This document shows positions 18,186 to 27,690 of a stretch of DNA of 64,000 bases, one piece after another. The DNA comes from Kocuria rosea (lineage in GTDB: Bacteria > Actinomycetota > Actinomycetes > Actinomycetales > Micrococcaceae): contig NZ_CP035103.1 in assembly GCF_006094695.1 (NCBI RefSeq), positions 310,001 through 374,000 of the forward strand. Reading direction: 5' to 3'. Every line of letters begins with the position of its first letter. The stretch's first letter is position 1. The notes under the pieces are model-generated. The model worked only from the letters and a program-made list of their open reading frames with translations, was not told the DNA's origin and searched no databases. The translations under genes and the position numbers were made by a program.

Positions 18186-19280
18186 ATGGAACTGCTTCCC
18201 ACTCTCTGGTTCATCGCCATCGCGGTGCTGTGGACCGGGTTCATCCTCCTGGACGGCTTCGACCTGGGCGTGGGGATGCTCATGCTTACCAGTACCCGCG
18301 ATGAGCGCCAGCGCCGGCAGATGCTCAATACCATCGGCCCGGTGTGGGACGGCAACGAGGTGTGGCTGATCACTGCAGCCGCCGGGCTCTTCGCCGCCTT
18401 CCCCGACTGGTACGCCTCCTTGTTCTCTGCCCTGTACGTCCCCTTCGTGTTCGTCCTGGTCGGGCTGATTTTCCGGGCGGTGTCCATCGAGTACCGCGGG
18501 AAGGTCCACAGCGACCGGTGGCGGCGGTGGGTGGACCGGGCCTTGGGGATGGGGTCGTTCCTGGTCGCCTTCGGGCTAGGTGCTGCCTTGGCTTTGACCA
18601 CTACGGGTCTGCCGCTGAACGCTAACGGCGACCGCGTCGGCGGGGCCTTCGCCTGGCTCACGCCCTACGCGCTGCTCGGGGGGCTGGCGCTGGTCGGGTT
18701 CTGCCTCGTGCACGCCGCGGCCTTCCTGGGACTGAAGACCGAGGGCCCGGTCCGGGTGCGTGCCCGCCGGTTCCTCCTCCGCTTCGGTCCGGCTGCGCTG
18801 GTGCCGCTCACCGTGTGGGTGTTGGCCGTTCAAGTGCTCCACGACACGGCCTGGACCTGGCCCCTGGTCGGTGTCGCGGTCGTCGCCGCGCTCTTCGGGT
18901 GGACCAGCGCCCGCCTGGGCCGGGAAGGCCGCGCCTTCGCCGGTTCCGCCGCACTGCTGTTCTGCGGTCTTACCTCAATCTTCGCCAACGTCTACCCCGT
19001 GGTCCTGCCCTCCACGATCGACCCCGCCCACCACCTGACGGTGGCCAATGCCTCCAGCAGCGACTACACCCTGGGGGTCATGACCGTCGTGGCGGCCATC
19101 GGCTTGCCCGCGGTGCTGCTCGCTCAGGGCTGGAGCTACTGGGTGTTCCGCCGGCGCCTGACCACCGGCCATCTTCCCGCCCCCCACCCCGTCCTTCCCG
19201 CCGTTGCCCCGAAACTCGCCACGGGCACCCCACGTGAGGGTGTGCCGGGGAGAGGCGCGGACGGGAACAGGCAGGCATGA
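18186..19280 (+). CDS. cydB: cytochrome bd oxidase subunit II
   Basis: This 364-residue membrane subunit starts MELLPTLWFIAIAVLWTGF and continues with LLDGFDLGVGML, the standard CydB opening. It follows cydA after 28 bases. Its TGA overlaps the ATG of the next gene (ATGA), so subunit II and the transporter are translationally coupled. About nine membrane segments are visible, with a Pro-rich cytoplasmic tail. Confidence 0.96.
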   Translation: MELLPTLWFIAIAVLWTGFILLDGFDLGVGMLMLTSTRDERQRRQMLNTIGPVWDGNEVWLITAAAGLFAAFPDWYASLFSALYVPFVFVLVGLIFRAVSIEYRGKVHSDRWRRWVDRALGMGSFLVAFGLGAALALTTTGLPLNANGDRVGGAFAWLTPYALLGGLALVGFCLVHAAAFLGLKTEGPVRVRARRFLLRFGPAALVPLTVWVLAVQVLHDTAWTWPLVGVAVVAALFGWTSARLGREGRAFAGSAALLFCGLTSIFANVYPVVLPSTIDPAHHLTVANASSSDYTLGVMTVVAAIGLPAVLLAQGWSYWVFRRRLTTGHLPAPHPVLPAVAPKLATGTPREGVPGRGADGNRQA

Positions 19281-22200
19281 AACGTCCCCCACTGGGCCCC
19301 GGCGGCTCTGCAACAGTCTTTACCCTCAGCCTCCTAGGAGCGCTCAAGGCTCTGGCCCTGATCGGCATGGCCGAAGCCCTGGCTCGCGGCATCGTCGGGG
19401 TCATCGCTCATGACACGGCGGCCTGGCAACGGGCTCTGCTGGTCGGGATCGGCGCCGGGTTGCTGCGTGCCGGAACCACCTGGGCCACCCAGGTCGTCGC
19501 CGTCCGCGCCGCCGGTCGGGCGAAGCGGGGGCTGCGCCGAGAACTCGCCACCGGCCTCATGGCCGGTGGTGGCCACGACGTCGGCGCCACGACCACCGTG
19601 GGCACCATCGGCCTCGACGCCCTCGACGACTACTACGCGCGCGTGCTGCCCTCGGTCACCGCCGCCGCCGCCGTGCCTCTGCTGGTCGGGGCGAGGATTC
19701 TGGCCGCCGACTGGGTCAGCGCCCTCATCATCGTGCTCACCGTGCCCCTGATCCCGGTGTTCATGGCACTGATCGGACTGCACTCCCAGGACAAGGCCGG
19801 GGAGTCTTCCGCCGTTCTTCAACGGCTCTCCCACCACCTGGTCGAACTCGCCCGTGGACTGCCCGTCCTCGTGGGCCTGGGGCGGATCGAGGAGCAGGCT
19901 GCGGCGTTGCGCGATGTCTCCGAGCAGCACCGGCACACGACCATGGTGACGCTGCGCACCGCTTTCCTCTCCGCGCTGGTGCTCGAGCTGATCGCCACGC
20001 TCTCGGTCGCCGTCGTGGCGGTGTTCGTCGGCGTGCGTCTCGTTTACGGTGACCTCGACCTCCTGGTGGGGCTCGTTGCCCTCATCCTCGCCCCTGAATG
20101 CTTCGCCCCCTTCCGCGACCTCGGCGCAGCCTTCCACGCCTCCCAGGACGGCATGGCAGCCCTGCATCGCTCCCGGGAGATCGTCGCCGAGTCCCCGGCC
20201 CCCGACATCCGCAGAACGACGCCGCCGGAATCGAACCCCGCAACGATCAACCCCCGGCCGGACACTCCGGCGGACCAGGCACCCCTGGTGCGGATCAGCG
20301 GCGTGGTCGTGCGCTACCCAGGACGGGCCTCCCCAGCAGTATCCGGTCTCGACGCCGAAATTTTCGGCGGAACCATCACCAGCGTCGAAGGCCCCAGCGG
20401 CAGCGGCAAATCCACCCTGCTCGGGGTCCTCGCCGGAACCATCGAAGCCCAAAAAGGAACCATCCACGGGATCGACCCGGCTGCAGTGGCCTGGGTGCCT
20501 CAGCACATCCACACCGTCGGCGAAACCGTCCTCGACGAGATCCAGCTCTACGCCCACGACACCGCCTCCGCCCACCACGCCCTCGCGCGAGTCGGACTGA
20601 CCGGGCTGGCCGAGGCGGACCCGAACCAACTCAGTCCCGGGGAGCTGCGCCGCCTGGGCCTGGCCCGGGGCCTGGCCCGCATCACCGCCGGGGCCAGGCT
20701 GCTGCTCCTCGACGAGCCCACCGCCCACCTCGATCCCGCCAACGCGCACCGCATCAGAAACCTCATCGACAACCTGCGCGGCACCACAACCGTGATCCTG
20801 GCTTCCCACGAAACCGAGATCACTGCCCTCGCCGATCAGACAGTGCTCCTGGGGCAGCCCGCCAGCCCCCGCGGGGAGGGGGCGCACCGCCGGCCAGGAA
20901 CCACCGCCCCGGAGGAGCCGCCGGTGCCCGATCGCCAGGGCGAGGCGTCCAATTCTTCACTCGCCGAGACCTCCGGTGGTGCGTTGGGCGAGCTCGGGGC
21001 GTTCATCGCCTCCACTCGCTGGCGCGTGCTGGGGGCCGCGGCCCTGGGGACGGCCTCAGCCCTGTTCGCCGCCGCCCTCACCACGCTGTCGGGCTGGCTG
21101 ATCGTGCGCGCCAGCGAGCAACCGGGAATCATGTACCTGATGGTCGCCATCGTCGGCGTCCGCTTCTTCGGCATCGGCCGTGCCGTGCTGCGCTACGCCG
21201 AGCGACTGGCCACCCACGATGCCGTCCTGTCCGCCACCACCGAGCTCAGGTCCCGGATCTGGGCCGGGCTAGCCGCCCGCGGCCTGGCCTCCCGGGCCCT
21301 GGCCACCGGTGGGGCGGCGCTGGAGCACCTGGTCGAGGCCGCAGACCGGGTCCGTGACCTGGCACCAAGGGTCCTGCTGCCACCGATGGCCGGGGCCGGC
21401 ACCGCCCTGGGGGCTGTCGTCACCGTCACGGTCCTGTGTCCCAGCGCGGTGCCCACGCTCCTGGTCGCCGTTTTCGGCGGGCTGCTCGCCGGGCCCGCCG
21501 CGGCGCTGCTGGCCGATCGCTCGGCGGCCCGCCACCTCACCGTCGTTCGCTCCAAAGTGATCCGCCGCTTCGCCGCGATGGCCGCCGCCTCCAGTGAGCT
21601 GCGCGCCAACGATCGAACCGAGGACATGCTCGCCCGGCTGGACGACCTCGAGCAGCGCGCGGACACGTCGACCCGCTCCAGTGCCTGGGCGCGGGGCCTG
21701 GGCGAGGCCGTCGTGGTGCTGGCCTGTTCTCTTTCCTCCGTGCTGATGCTGGCTACCACCGCCGAAGCCCTGGCGGCGGGCACGATTTCCACACCGGTCG
21801 TCGCCGGACTCGTGCTGCTGCCTCTGGGCCTGATCGACCCGCTGCTCGGCGTGGTCGATGCGGTACAGCAGTGGTCCGCGCTGGCCCAGTCACTGCGCAA
21901 GGTCCATGCCGTCACCTCCACAACCACCCGTCACGAGCGACCTCAGCCCCCCGCCGGGCTGGTTCCGGCTCAGGTCCAAGAGCTGACGCTGGCCGACCTG
22001 GCCGTCACCTGGCCCCAGGCGCCGGCCCCGGCATTCCGCCACCTCCAGGCCACCGTGCGACGCGGCCAGTGGCTCGTCGTTGAAGGTCCCTCCGGCTCAG
22101 GCAAGTCCACCCTGCTGGCGACCCTCCTCGGCCACTTGCCCGCCGCGGAGGGCTCATGGCAGGTCAACGGCTCCGACAGCACCACCTTCGACGCCCGGCA

Positions 22201-22705
22201 GCTGCGGCGGTGCTTCGCCTGGTGCCCCCAGGAGGCACATCTGTTCGACTCCACCATCCGCGGCAACCTCCTGCTCGCCCGGGGTAAAGACGATCGGCCC
22301 ACCGATGAGGACATGTACGAGGTCCTCACCCGTGTGGGCCTGGGCCCCTTCCTGGACAGCCTTCCCCGGGGCTTGGACACACCAGTTGGGCCCAGCGGCG
22401 GGGAGCTCTCCGGGGGGCAACGTCAACGCGTCGCCGTGGCCAGGGCACTGCTCACCCGCGCCGACGTCATGCTCCTCGACGAACCCACCGCTCACCTCGA
22501 CGCACCAGCTGCCGACTCGCTGATCTCCGACCTGCGCTCAGCACTGTCCGACCGCATCGTCGTGCTCGTGACCCACCACGCCGAACAACGTGCTGGAGCA
22601 GACGTCCACCTCCGCCTACCAGGGGTGCACCAGCACCGCCCACCGCAACCCAGGGACCATGCGCAGGCCAGAAACGGCGACCGGTCACTGACGCGTGTTC
22701 TCTGA
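19277..22705 (+). CDS. cydDC: fused CydD-CydC ABC transporter
   Basis: This 1,142-residue protein joins two ABC exporter halves that are separate genes in Escherichia coli. The first half has Walker A GPSGSGKST near residue 375, signature LSPGELRR and Walker B LLLLDEPTAHLD. The second half repeats this with GPSGSGKST near 937, LSGGQRQRVAVARALL and VMLLDEPTAHLD. CydDC exports thiols (cysteine, glutathione) or handles heme and is needed to assemble cytochrome bd. The fused form is common in actinobacteria. The start overlaps the cydB stop by four bases. Both ATPase sites look intact, although the first-half signature has P instead of G. Confidence 0.95.
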   Translation: MKRPPLGPGGSATVFTLSLLGALKALALIGMAEALARGIVGVIAHDTAAWQRALLVGIGAGLLRAGTTWATQVVAVRAAGRAKRGLRRELATGLMAGGGHDVGATTTVGTIGLDALDDYYARVLPSVTAAAAVPLLVGARILAADWVSALIIVLTVPLIPVFMALIGLHSQDKAGESSAVLQRLSHHLVELARGLPVLVGLGRIEEQAAALRDVSEQHRHTTMVTLRTAFLSALVLELIATLSVAVVAVFVGVRLVYGDLDLLVGLVALILAPECFAPFRDLGAAFHASQDGMAALHRSREIVAESPAPDIRRTTPPESNPATINPRPDTPADQAPLVRISGVVVRYPGRASPAVSGLDAEIFGGTITSVEGPSGSGKSTLLGVLAGTIEAQKGTIHGIDPAAVAWVPQHIHTVGETVLDEIQLYAHDTASAHHALARVGLTGLAEADPNQLSPGELRRLGLARGLARITAGARLLLLDEPTAHLDPANAHRIRNLIDNLRGTTTVILASHETEITALADQTVLLGQPASPRGEGAHRRPGTTAPEEPPVPDRQGEASNSSLAETSGGALGELGAFIASTRWRVLGAAALGTASALFAAALTTLSGWLIVRASEQPGIMYLMVAIVGVRFFGIGRAVLRYAERLATHDAVLSATTELRSRIWAGLAARGLASRALATGGAALEHLVEAADRVRDLAPRVLLPPMAGAGTALGAVVTVTVLCPSAVPTLLVAVFGGLLAGPAAALLADRSAARHLTVVRSKVIRRFAAMAAASSELRANDRTEDMLARLDDLEQRADTSTRSSAWARGLGEAVVVLACSLSSVLMLATTAEALAAGTISTPVVAGLVLLPLGLIDPLLGVVDAVQQWSALAQSLRKVHAVTSTTTRHERPQPPAGLVPAQVQELTLADLAVTWPQAPAPAFRHLQATVRRGQWLVVEGPSGSGKSTLLATLLGHLPAAEGSWQVNGSDSTTFDARQLRRCFAWCPQEAHLFDSTIRGNLLLARGKDDRPTDEDMYEVLTRVGLGPFLDSLPRGLDTPVGPSGGELSGGQRQRVAVARALLTRADVMLLDEPTAHLDAPAADSLISDLRSALSDRIVVLVTHHAEQRAGADVHLRLPGVHQHRPPQPRDHAQARNGDRSLTRVL

Positions 22706-22900
22706 CCGCCCCGCCAACGCAGACGATCTCCCAAGACATCACAGCCCCAGATGAGATACACCTCTCCCGGGGACTCCGCGCGACCTGTCCTCAGCCGCCG
22801 ACGCTCGGCCGGCCTGCGCTGGCGCGGGTTGATCCACATGGCTCCAACGGGACGTCATGGTGCATAGAACCGTCCCGTCACGAGACACTGCTCGATTCCC
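22706..22900. other. convergent intergenic region
   Basis: No gene is supported. A loose inverted repeat, CGGGACG and CGTCCCG separated by about 17 bases around 22849-22880, could form a weak terminator for the convergent cydDC and aquaporin transcripts. Confidence 0.3.
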
Positions 22901-23815
22901 TCACACTTCCGGGGCGGTGGAAGTGTCGGTGCTGTTGTTTGCTGTGGCGTCTTCCGTGGATTGCGTAGTGGCGGGGCGGGGTGCGCGGCCCAAATCCACC
23001 ACACGGTAGATCAAACCCGCCACCAGACCCCCCAACAACGGGGCGACCCAGAACAGCCACAGCTGGGACAGGCTCTGCGCGCCACCGATGGCCGCGGTGC
23101 CGGTGGAGCGGGCCGGATTCATCGATCCGCCGTCGAACGGCGCCAGGATGGTGAGCAGGAACGCGAAGGTCGCCCCGATCGCCACCGGGGCCAGTACCGC
23201 GTTGGCCCGTGGGGCGGTTGAGCCCAGGACCACGAGAACGAACAAGGTGCTCGCCACGAACTCAATCAGAAGCACGGTGGGCCAGCCGGCTTGGGAAGTG
23301 GAGTTCTGCCCGTAGCCGTTGGCCACCGCCCCCAGAGCCTGGGCGGTGGTGGCGGCATCGATCAGTGTCATCAGCACCGCCCACAGCAGCCCCACCGCGA
23401 CCAGGGCCCCCAGCACCTGGGCCACCACGTAACCGATGGCGACCTTGGGTGATGTGCGCCCGGCCACGACCGCCGCCAGGGTCACGGCAGGATTGAAATG
23501 ACCCCCGGAGACATGCCCGAAAGCCACCAATACCGCCAGCAGCCCCAGCCCGAAACCCAGTGCGGAATCGATGACCTGGGTGGCGAAAATCCCGGTGCCC
23601 ACCCCGGCGAAAATCAGCACGGTAGTGCCCGCGAACTCCGCCGCCCACCGGGCACCGGTGGAGGGAGCCGGGGACACCTCGTTGGTGCCGGAATCTTTGC
23701 GCACCGCTTTCGGAACCGGAGCCACCAAATCCTGAAAGTCGAGGGCGGCCGTTCCAGCATCACGGGCGGGCGCTGTGGATCCCGCAGCAGCAGGTTGTGC
23801 GGTGTTGTCGGTCAT
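22901..23815 (-). CDS. MIP-family aquaporin (AqpZ/GlpF-like)
   Basis: This 304-residue channel has six membrane segments and both NPA boxes, GGHFNPAVTL in the first half and GSMNPARSTG in the second. The Arg after the second NPA belongs to the selectivity filter. It carries an unusual N-terminal extension of about 60 residues, rich in Ala and Thr, before the first membrane segment. The ATG at 23815 is preceded by AGGAGAACCCCT; the longer frame to 24088 is not protein-like. Whether it carries water, glycerol or another small solute cannot be decided here. Confidence 0.92.
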   Translation of the reverse strand: MTDNTAQPAAAGSTAPARDAGTAALDFQDLVAPVPKAVRKDSGTNEVSPAPSTGARWAAEFAGTTVLIFAGVGTGIFATQVIDSALGFGLGLLAVLVAFGHVSGGHFNPAVTLAAVVAGRTSPKVAIGYVVAQVLGALVAVGLLWAVLMTLIDAATTAQALGAVANGYGQNSTSQAGWPTVLLIEFVASTLFVLVVLGSTAPRANAVLAPVAIGATFAFLLTILAPFDGGSMNPARSTGTAAIGGAQSLSQLWLFWVAPLLGGLVAGLIYRVVDLGRAPRPATTQSTEDATANNSTDTSTAPEV

Positions 23816-23921
23816 AGGGGTTCTCCTGAACGTTGTATCGACACGGCAGGGCCAGAAGGGAAGGCCAGTAAGTCCGGGCGCCGGGCGCCGCTGCAATAGG
23901 ACCACGGCTAGCTGAATGGTT

Positions 23922-23939
23922 TTTGAGCACGGGCTCAAA
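23922..23939. promoter_or_regulatory. inverted repeat upstream of the aquaporin gene
   Basis: TTTGAGC and GCTCAAA form perfect 7-base arms around ACGG, about 107 bases upstream of the aquaporin start. It could be an operator or a terminator for the upstream minus-strand gene. Confidence 0.3.
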
Positions 23940-24112
23940 TGTGTCGGCCCCACAGCAGGTCCTTGCTGGTCGGTCGCCTCACTCAAGGCTGACAGAGAGG
24001 GGACTGGCGAAGGCGCTTTCCCATTCTGTGGGTTCAGCGGATGTGTTGTGGGAGCCCATTCTTGATACCGCCGCCTCGACGGACCCACCCGCTGCTGCAG
24101 TTGGGTCCGGGC

Positions 24113-25348
24113 TCAGTCTTCGCATCGAGCGGAGGTGAGCACGAGCCCACGCCCGGCGCCGGCGGTCCGGGCCAGGGCCAGCTCCAGTGGGCCCTGGCCG
24201 TAGGCGCGCTGCCAGGCCACCGCGAACACCGCCGCCCCGCCTGCGTGGATGAGGAACCACAGGAGGGGCACCTCGTAGTGCACCATGGCGGCCAGGGCCA
24301 GCAGGTGGGCGGTGTAGAGGGTCAGGGTCATGGAGCCCGCAGCACTGAGCGGCAGCAACCAGGCGCCGGCCTTCCGCCCGATGAGCAGGAACGCCCCCAG
24401 CACGGCCGCACCGGAGCCGAGGCCATAGAGGATCGCGATCGGGGTGTTGGTGTGCGGACCGGGGATTAGCAGCCACCACCACGACGTGTCGGGCAGGACG
24501 GGGTCGGGGCCCCAGATGATGATCTCGTCGATCTGCTCCTGGCTCAGTCCCGGGGTGGAGCTCATCAGCTGGTCAAAGCCGCCGGCCTGCATGATCAGCA
24601 CCCAGTAGACCAACCACGCGGCCAGAGCCAGGACCAGGCCCGCCCCGAGCAGCCGGACCTGGACGTGCAGGGACCGCAGGTTGAGCCGGCCGATGGCTAC
24701 GCCGGCAAGCAGGTAGGTCAGGTATGGGGCCGCAGGGTAGGTACCGGTGAACAACAGTTGGGAGAGCACCGTGCCAGGGTCGGTGAGCACCCCGGTGATG
24801 GTGGGATTGTAGACCTCCATCGCGGGCAGCACGCCGCGCAGGGTCTGCATCAGCACCGGGGCGGTCACCGCGGTCACTCCGGCGAGGATGAACAGGGTCC
24901 GTGCGGGTAGGTGCAGGAAGGGGATGGCCAGCAGGAAGAACATCCCGTAGTAGGTCAAGATGTTGTAGGCGGGCGGGTCCTCCGGCATGACCTGGTTCAC
25001 GAGCAGGCCCAGCACAGTGATCAGCACGGCCCGGATGAGCAGCCCCACCCGGTCGGCGGTCATCGTCCGGCCCCGGTGGGCTGTGCGTCCGCCGGTGGAG
25101 AACGCCAGCCCGACCCCGGCCAGCAGCGCGAACAGGGCCGCGGCCCGGCCGGCGAACAGCTGCCACTGCAAGGTGACCTCGTAGGTCTCGGGGTCCCAGG
25201 CCGGCAAGATGTGGATGGAGAACATCCCGACCAGAGCCAGACCCCGGGCGGCATCGACGCCCACCAGCCGGGATTTTTTCACCAGCGGGAGACCTGAGTC
25301 CCCAGTTGGCCCCCGCGTCCCCGAGGTCGGGTGGTGGATGCTGACCAT
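24113..25348 (-). CDS. DUF418/YeiB-like multi-pass membrane protein (paralogue)
   Basis: This 411-residue protein closely resembles the one at 7611-8840. It has the same LVGVDAARGLALVGMFSIHI opening, LFALLAGVGLAFSTGG, MTADRVGLLIRAVLI and a C-terminal MTLTLYTAHL region. The ATG at 25348 is preceded by AAGGAG; the frame remains open to 25867 but that part is not family-like. Related proteins are putative envelope acyltransferases. Two copies about 16 kb apart, in opposite orientation and with clear divergence, suggest an older duplication or separate acquisition. Confidence 0.75.
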   Translation of the reverse strand: MVSIHHPTSGTRGPTGDSGLPLVKKSRLVGVDAARGLALVGMFSIHILPAWDPETYEVTLQWQLFAGRAAALFALLAGVGLAFSTGGRTAHRGRTMTADRVGLLIRAVLITVLGLLVNQVMPEDPPAYNILTYYGMFFLLAIPFLHLPARTLFILAGVTAVTAPVLMQTLRGVLPAMEVYNPTITGVLTDPGTVLSQLLFTGTYPAAPYLTYLLAGVAIGRLNLRSLHVQVRLLGAGLVLALAAWLVYWVLIMQAGGFDQLMSSTPGLSQEQIDEIIIWGPDPVLPDTSWWWLLIPGPHTNTPIAILYGLGSGAAVLGAFLLIGRKAGAWLLPLSAAGSMTLTLYTAHLLALAAMVHYEVPLLWFLIHAGGAAVFAVAWQRAYGQGPLELALARTAGAGRGLVLTSARCED

Positions 25349-25754
25349 GCTGGTGGGCTCCTTCTCTCGGATGTACCGGCGGGCCCCCGCCCACCGGTCC
25401 GGGCACTCCAGGCCCCTCCACCCCCATTTGACCAGGGCGGATTGTCCCGGGCTTATCCTTTCCCTGTGCCCTGGCTGTGTCCGCTGCCGCGTCTCCGGGC
25501 GCGCCATGCGGGCCTGCGAACGGTCGTCTCCAGGTCCGCCACCATCAGCACCACGGATGTGCACCAGGCCGAGAACTGGCCGAGATGGTCGGCGCCCGGG
25601 TCTTCCACACCCTGGACGGCCTCTCCTGGTCCCATAGGACCCTGCAGGCCACCGGCAGGCCACGCACCTGGGAACGGTTGGGGGCGGCGGGTCGTGTCGG
25701 CGTCCCTGGCCGTCCCAGCCGGCTTCCGGTGACGTCAGCCGGTCCACATAGGGG
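25349..25754. other. intergenic, no gene seen
   Basis: About 400 bases lie between the DUF418-like gene start and the stop of the CtaG-like gene. Several short frames exist, but none shows a known family or a ribosome site. Confidence 0.4.
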
Positions 25755-26753
25755 TTAGCGGTCCTCGGTGCGCTGCTGCAACTGATCCAGGTAGGCGTTG
25801 TAAGCATCCAAATCCGGGGTGCCTCTGACGGCGGCCTCGGCCTCTTCGCGGGCGGCGTTGCGCGCATCCTCGCGGTGCCACTGGCTCATGATGAACAGCA
25901 GAATCAGCACGGACGGCAATTCACCGTAGGACCAGGCCAACGAGCCGGCCAGGACCTGGTCGGCCATCGGGTCAAGGTTCCAGCTGCCTGGCGGGGTGGC
26001 GAAAAACTCCACGACGGGTAGCGGAGCCATCATGACGATGACGCCGAAGAAGGCGTGCAACGGCATCTCGGGGACGATGTCGGCCAAGCGACTGCCGTAG
26101 GTTTGTTTGGCCGGCAACGGGTCGGCCGACAGCAACGGGATCGTGAACAGGATCCCGGAGGCCAAGAACAGCAGTTCCAGCCCGATGTGGCCGTACCAGG
26201 TGGGCAGCAACCGGTCGTCAAGTCCGCTGAGATACACCCCGTAGAAACTGACCAGGAACAACGGAACCAAGAAGGCAGGATGGATGGCGAGCCTGCCCCA
26301 CCTCGAACGCAACCCCCACAGGGCCAGGCGCAGCACCACGGCGCCGGGCCCGCGATGGGGTGCAGCCCGCAGCAGCAAAGTGCCCGGGCTGCCCAGGACC
26401 AGCAGCGCGGGAACGAACATCATCAAAGTCAGCTGCTGGAACATGAACACGGAGAACATGCGCAACCCGTAGCCTTCAATTCCCGCGCCCATGATGACCG
26501 CTGTGACCGCGCACCCGGCGAAGAAGCACAGGGTCCGCCACACCGGCCACCGCCGGCGTGCCCTCCACAGCCGGGCCGCTCCGACCAAATACAACACAGC
26601 CAGCACCAGCGCGATGGCCGGGATGAGTGGAATTGGTTGCAACGTGGGGGCCAGGAAGTTCTCCAAGCTCGGCGGCTCGGACGGGACCCAGACCGGCCCG
26701 GCCATGTTGCGGTCAACCATGGTCACGGAAAGCATCGACTGCCATGAGGACAT
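25755..26753 (-). CDS. CtaG/caa3-type cytochrome c oxidase assembly protein
   Basis: This 332-residue multi-pass membrane protein is of the Caa3_CtaG family. The family core runs from about residue 40, including FMFQQLTLMMFVPALLVLGSP and PEMPLHAFFGVIVMMAPLPV. A charged coil tail (REDARNAAREEAEAAVRG...) ends with YNAYLDQLQQRTEDR. The start is uncertain, with candidate ATGs at 26753, 26735, 26720 and 26705; I chose the first with Met-Ser. It lies downstream of DUF305 and DUF3105 genes on the same strand, a grouping that fits copper handling for oxidase assembly. Confidence 0.85.
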   Translation of the reverse strand: MSSWQSMLSVTMVDRNMAGPVWVPSEPPSLENFLAPTLQPIPLIPAIALVLAVLYLVGAARLWRARRRWPVWRTLCFFAGCAVTAVIMGAGIEGYGLRMFSVFMFQQLTLMMFVPALLVLGSPGTLLLRAAPHRGPGAVVLRLALWGLRSRWGRLAIHPAFLVPLFLVSFYGVYLSGLDDRLLPTWYGHIGLELLFLASGILFTIPLLSADPLPAKQTYGSRLADIVPEMPLHAFFGVIVMMAPLPVVEFFATPPGSWNLDPMADQVLAGSLAWSYGELPSVLILLFIMSQWHREDARNAAREEAEAAVRGTPDLDAYNAYLDQLQQRTEDR

Positions 26754-27006
26754 TTTTGCATGCCACAGAACGGTCCCGAGGTCCGGATCGGGCCCTGAGC
26801 CCAGGACCGGTCCAGGAGGGACGGGCCTGCCACGCCGGCCTCTCCCCGGACCTGCCCGCGATATTGGGGATCGGGGCCGAAGAGCCCCGGTGGATTCCGG
26901 TCCCCGGCGCACAGCTGGGCCGAGCATGGGAACCGGTTCACGTCTGGGCCCGTCAGCTTTTGCGCGGACCCGGCCACGGGTGCTGATCCTGGCGTGCGAA
27001 CGGAGA

Positions 27007-27690
27007 TCATGATGGGTTGCGGCGCTTCTCCAACAGGTCCTCCATGTACTTGATCTCCGAGGTCTGGCTGGTGGCGATCGATTGCGCCAGAGAGGTCACC
27101 ACGGGGTTGTCAGTGTGCTCCAGGATGGCTTGGGCCATGGCTGCTCCGGCTTGGTGGTGGGGGATCATCAACTCGAGGTAGAGCCGTTCGGCCTCCTGGC
27201 CTTGGGCGTCCTCCAGCTCGGCCAGCTGCTCGGCGGTGGCCATGCCCGGCATTCGCGCGTCCGGACCAGGGCTCGTGGAGTCCATGCCGGGCATGGATGT
27301 GTGGTTCTGGTCGCCGTCGTCCATCCAGGCCATGGCCGGTTGGGATGAGGCCTGGGGCAATCCCCACACGGAGAGCCAGCCGTACATCTGCCCGGCCTGT
27401 TGTTGCTGGGTGCGGGAGATGTCGTATGCCAACCGGCGGATCTCCGGGTCTTCCGTACGGTCACGGACCAAGGAACTCATTTCCACCGCCTGCAGGTGAT
27501 GGGTTTGCATGTCGCGGGCGAACCCGGCTTCCGGGCTGCCCTCCGCCGGGGTGGACGACGTCGGAGCGCTCAGCTGCCCCACCGCCCAGCCGGCCGCCAC
27601 CAACAGCACGGCCGCCAGCACCAGCAGGACCCACCGTCCCCGGTGCCCTGCCGAGCTCCTGGAGGCGGCGCCGGTGGTGCTGGTGCTCAT
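27007..27690 (-). CDS. DUF305 protein, likely copper-related
   Basis: This 227-residue protein has an N-terminal membrane anchor (about residues 19-44) followed by two DUF305 helical repeats with paired histidines (DMQTHHLQAVEM and LMIPHHQAGAAMA). Between them lies a Met-rich segment with MPGM repeats, a common copper-binding feature. DUF305 proteins frequently accompany copper-resistance and oxidase genes. The start overlaps the DUF3105 stop by four bases. A decayed relative is found at 41415-41800. Confidence 0.88.
   Translation of the reverse strand: MSTSTTGAASRSSAGHRGRWVLLVLAAVLLVAAGWAVGQLSAPTSSTPAEGSPEAGFARDMQTHHLQAVEMSSLVRDRTEDPEIRRLAYDISRTQQQQAGQMYGWLSVWGLPQASSQPAMAWMDDGDQNHTSMPGMDSTSPGPDARMPGMATAEQLAELEDAQGQEAERLYLELMIPHHQAGAAMAQAILEHTDNPVVTSLAQSIATSQTSEIKYMEDLLEKRRNPS

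Noticed and set aside
16958..18661. A long minus-strand open frame opposite cydA and cydB
   Set aside because: It is a GC-driven shadow of clearly conserved genes.
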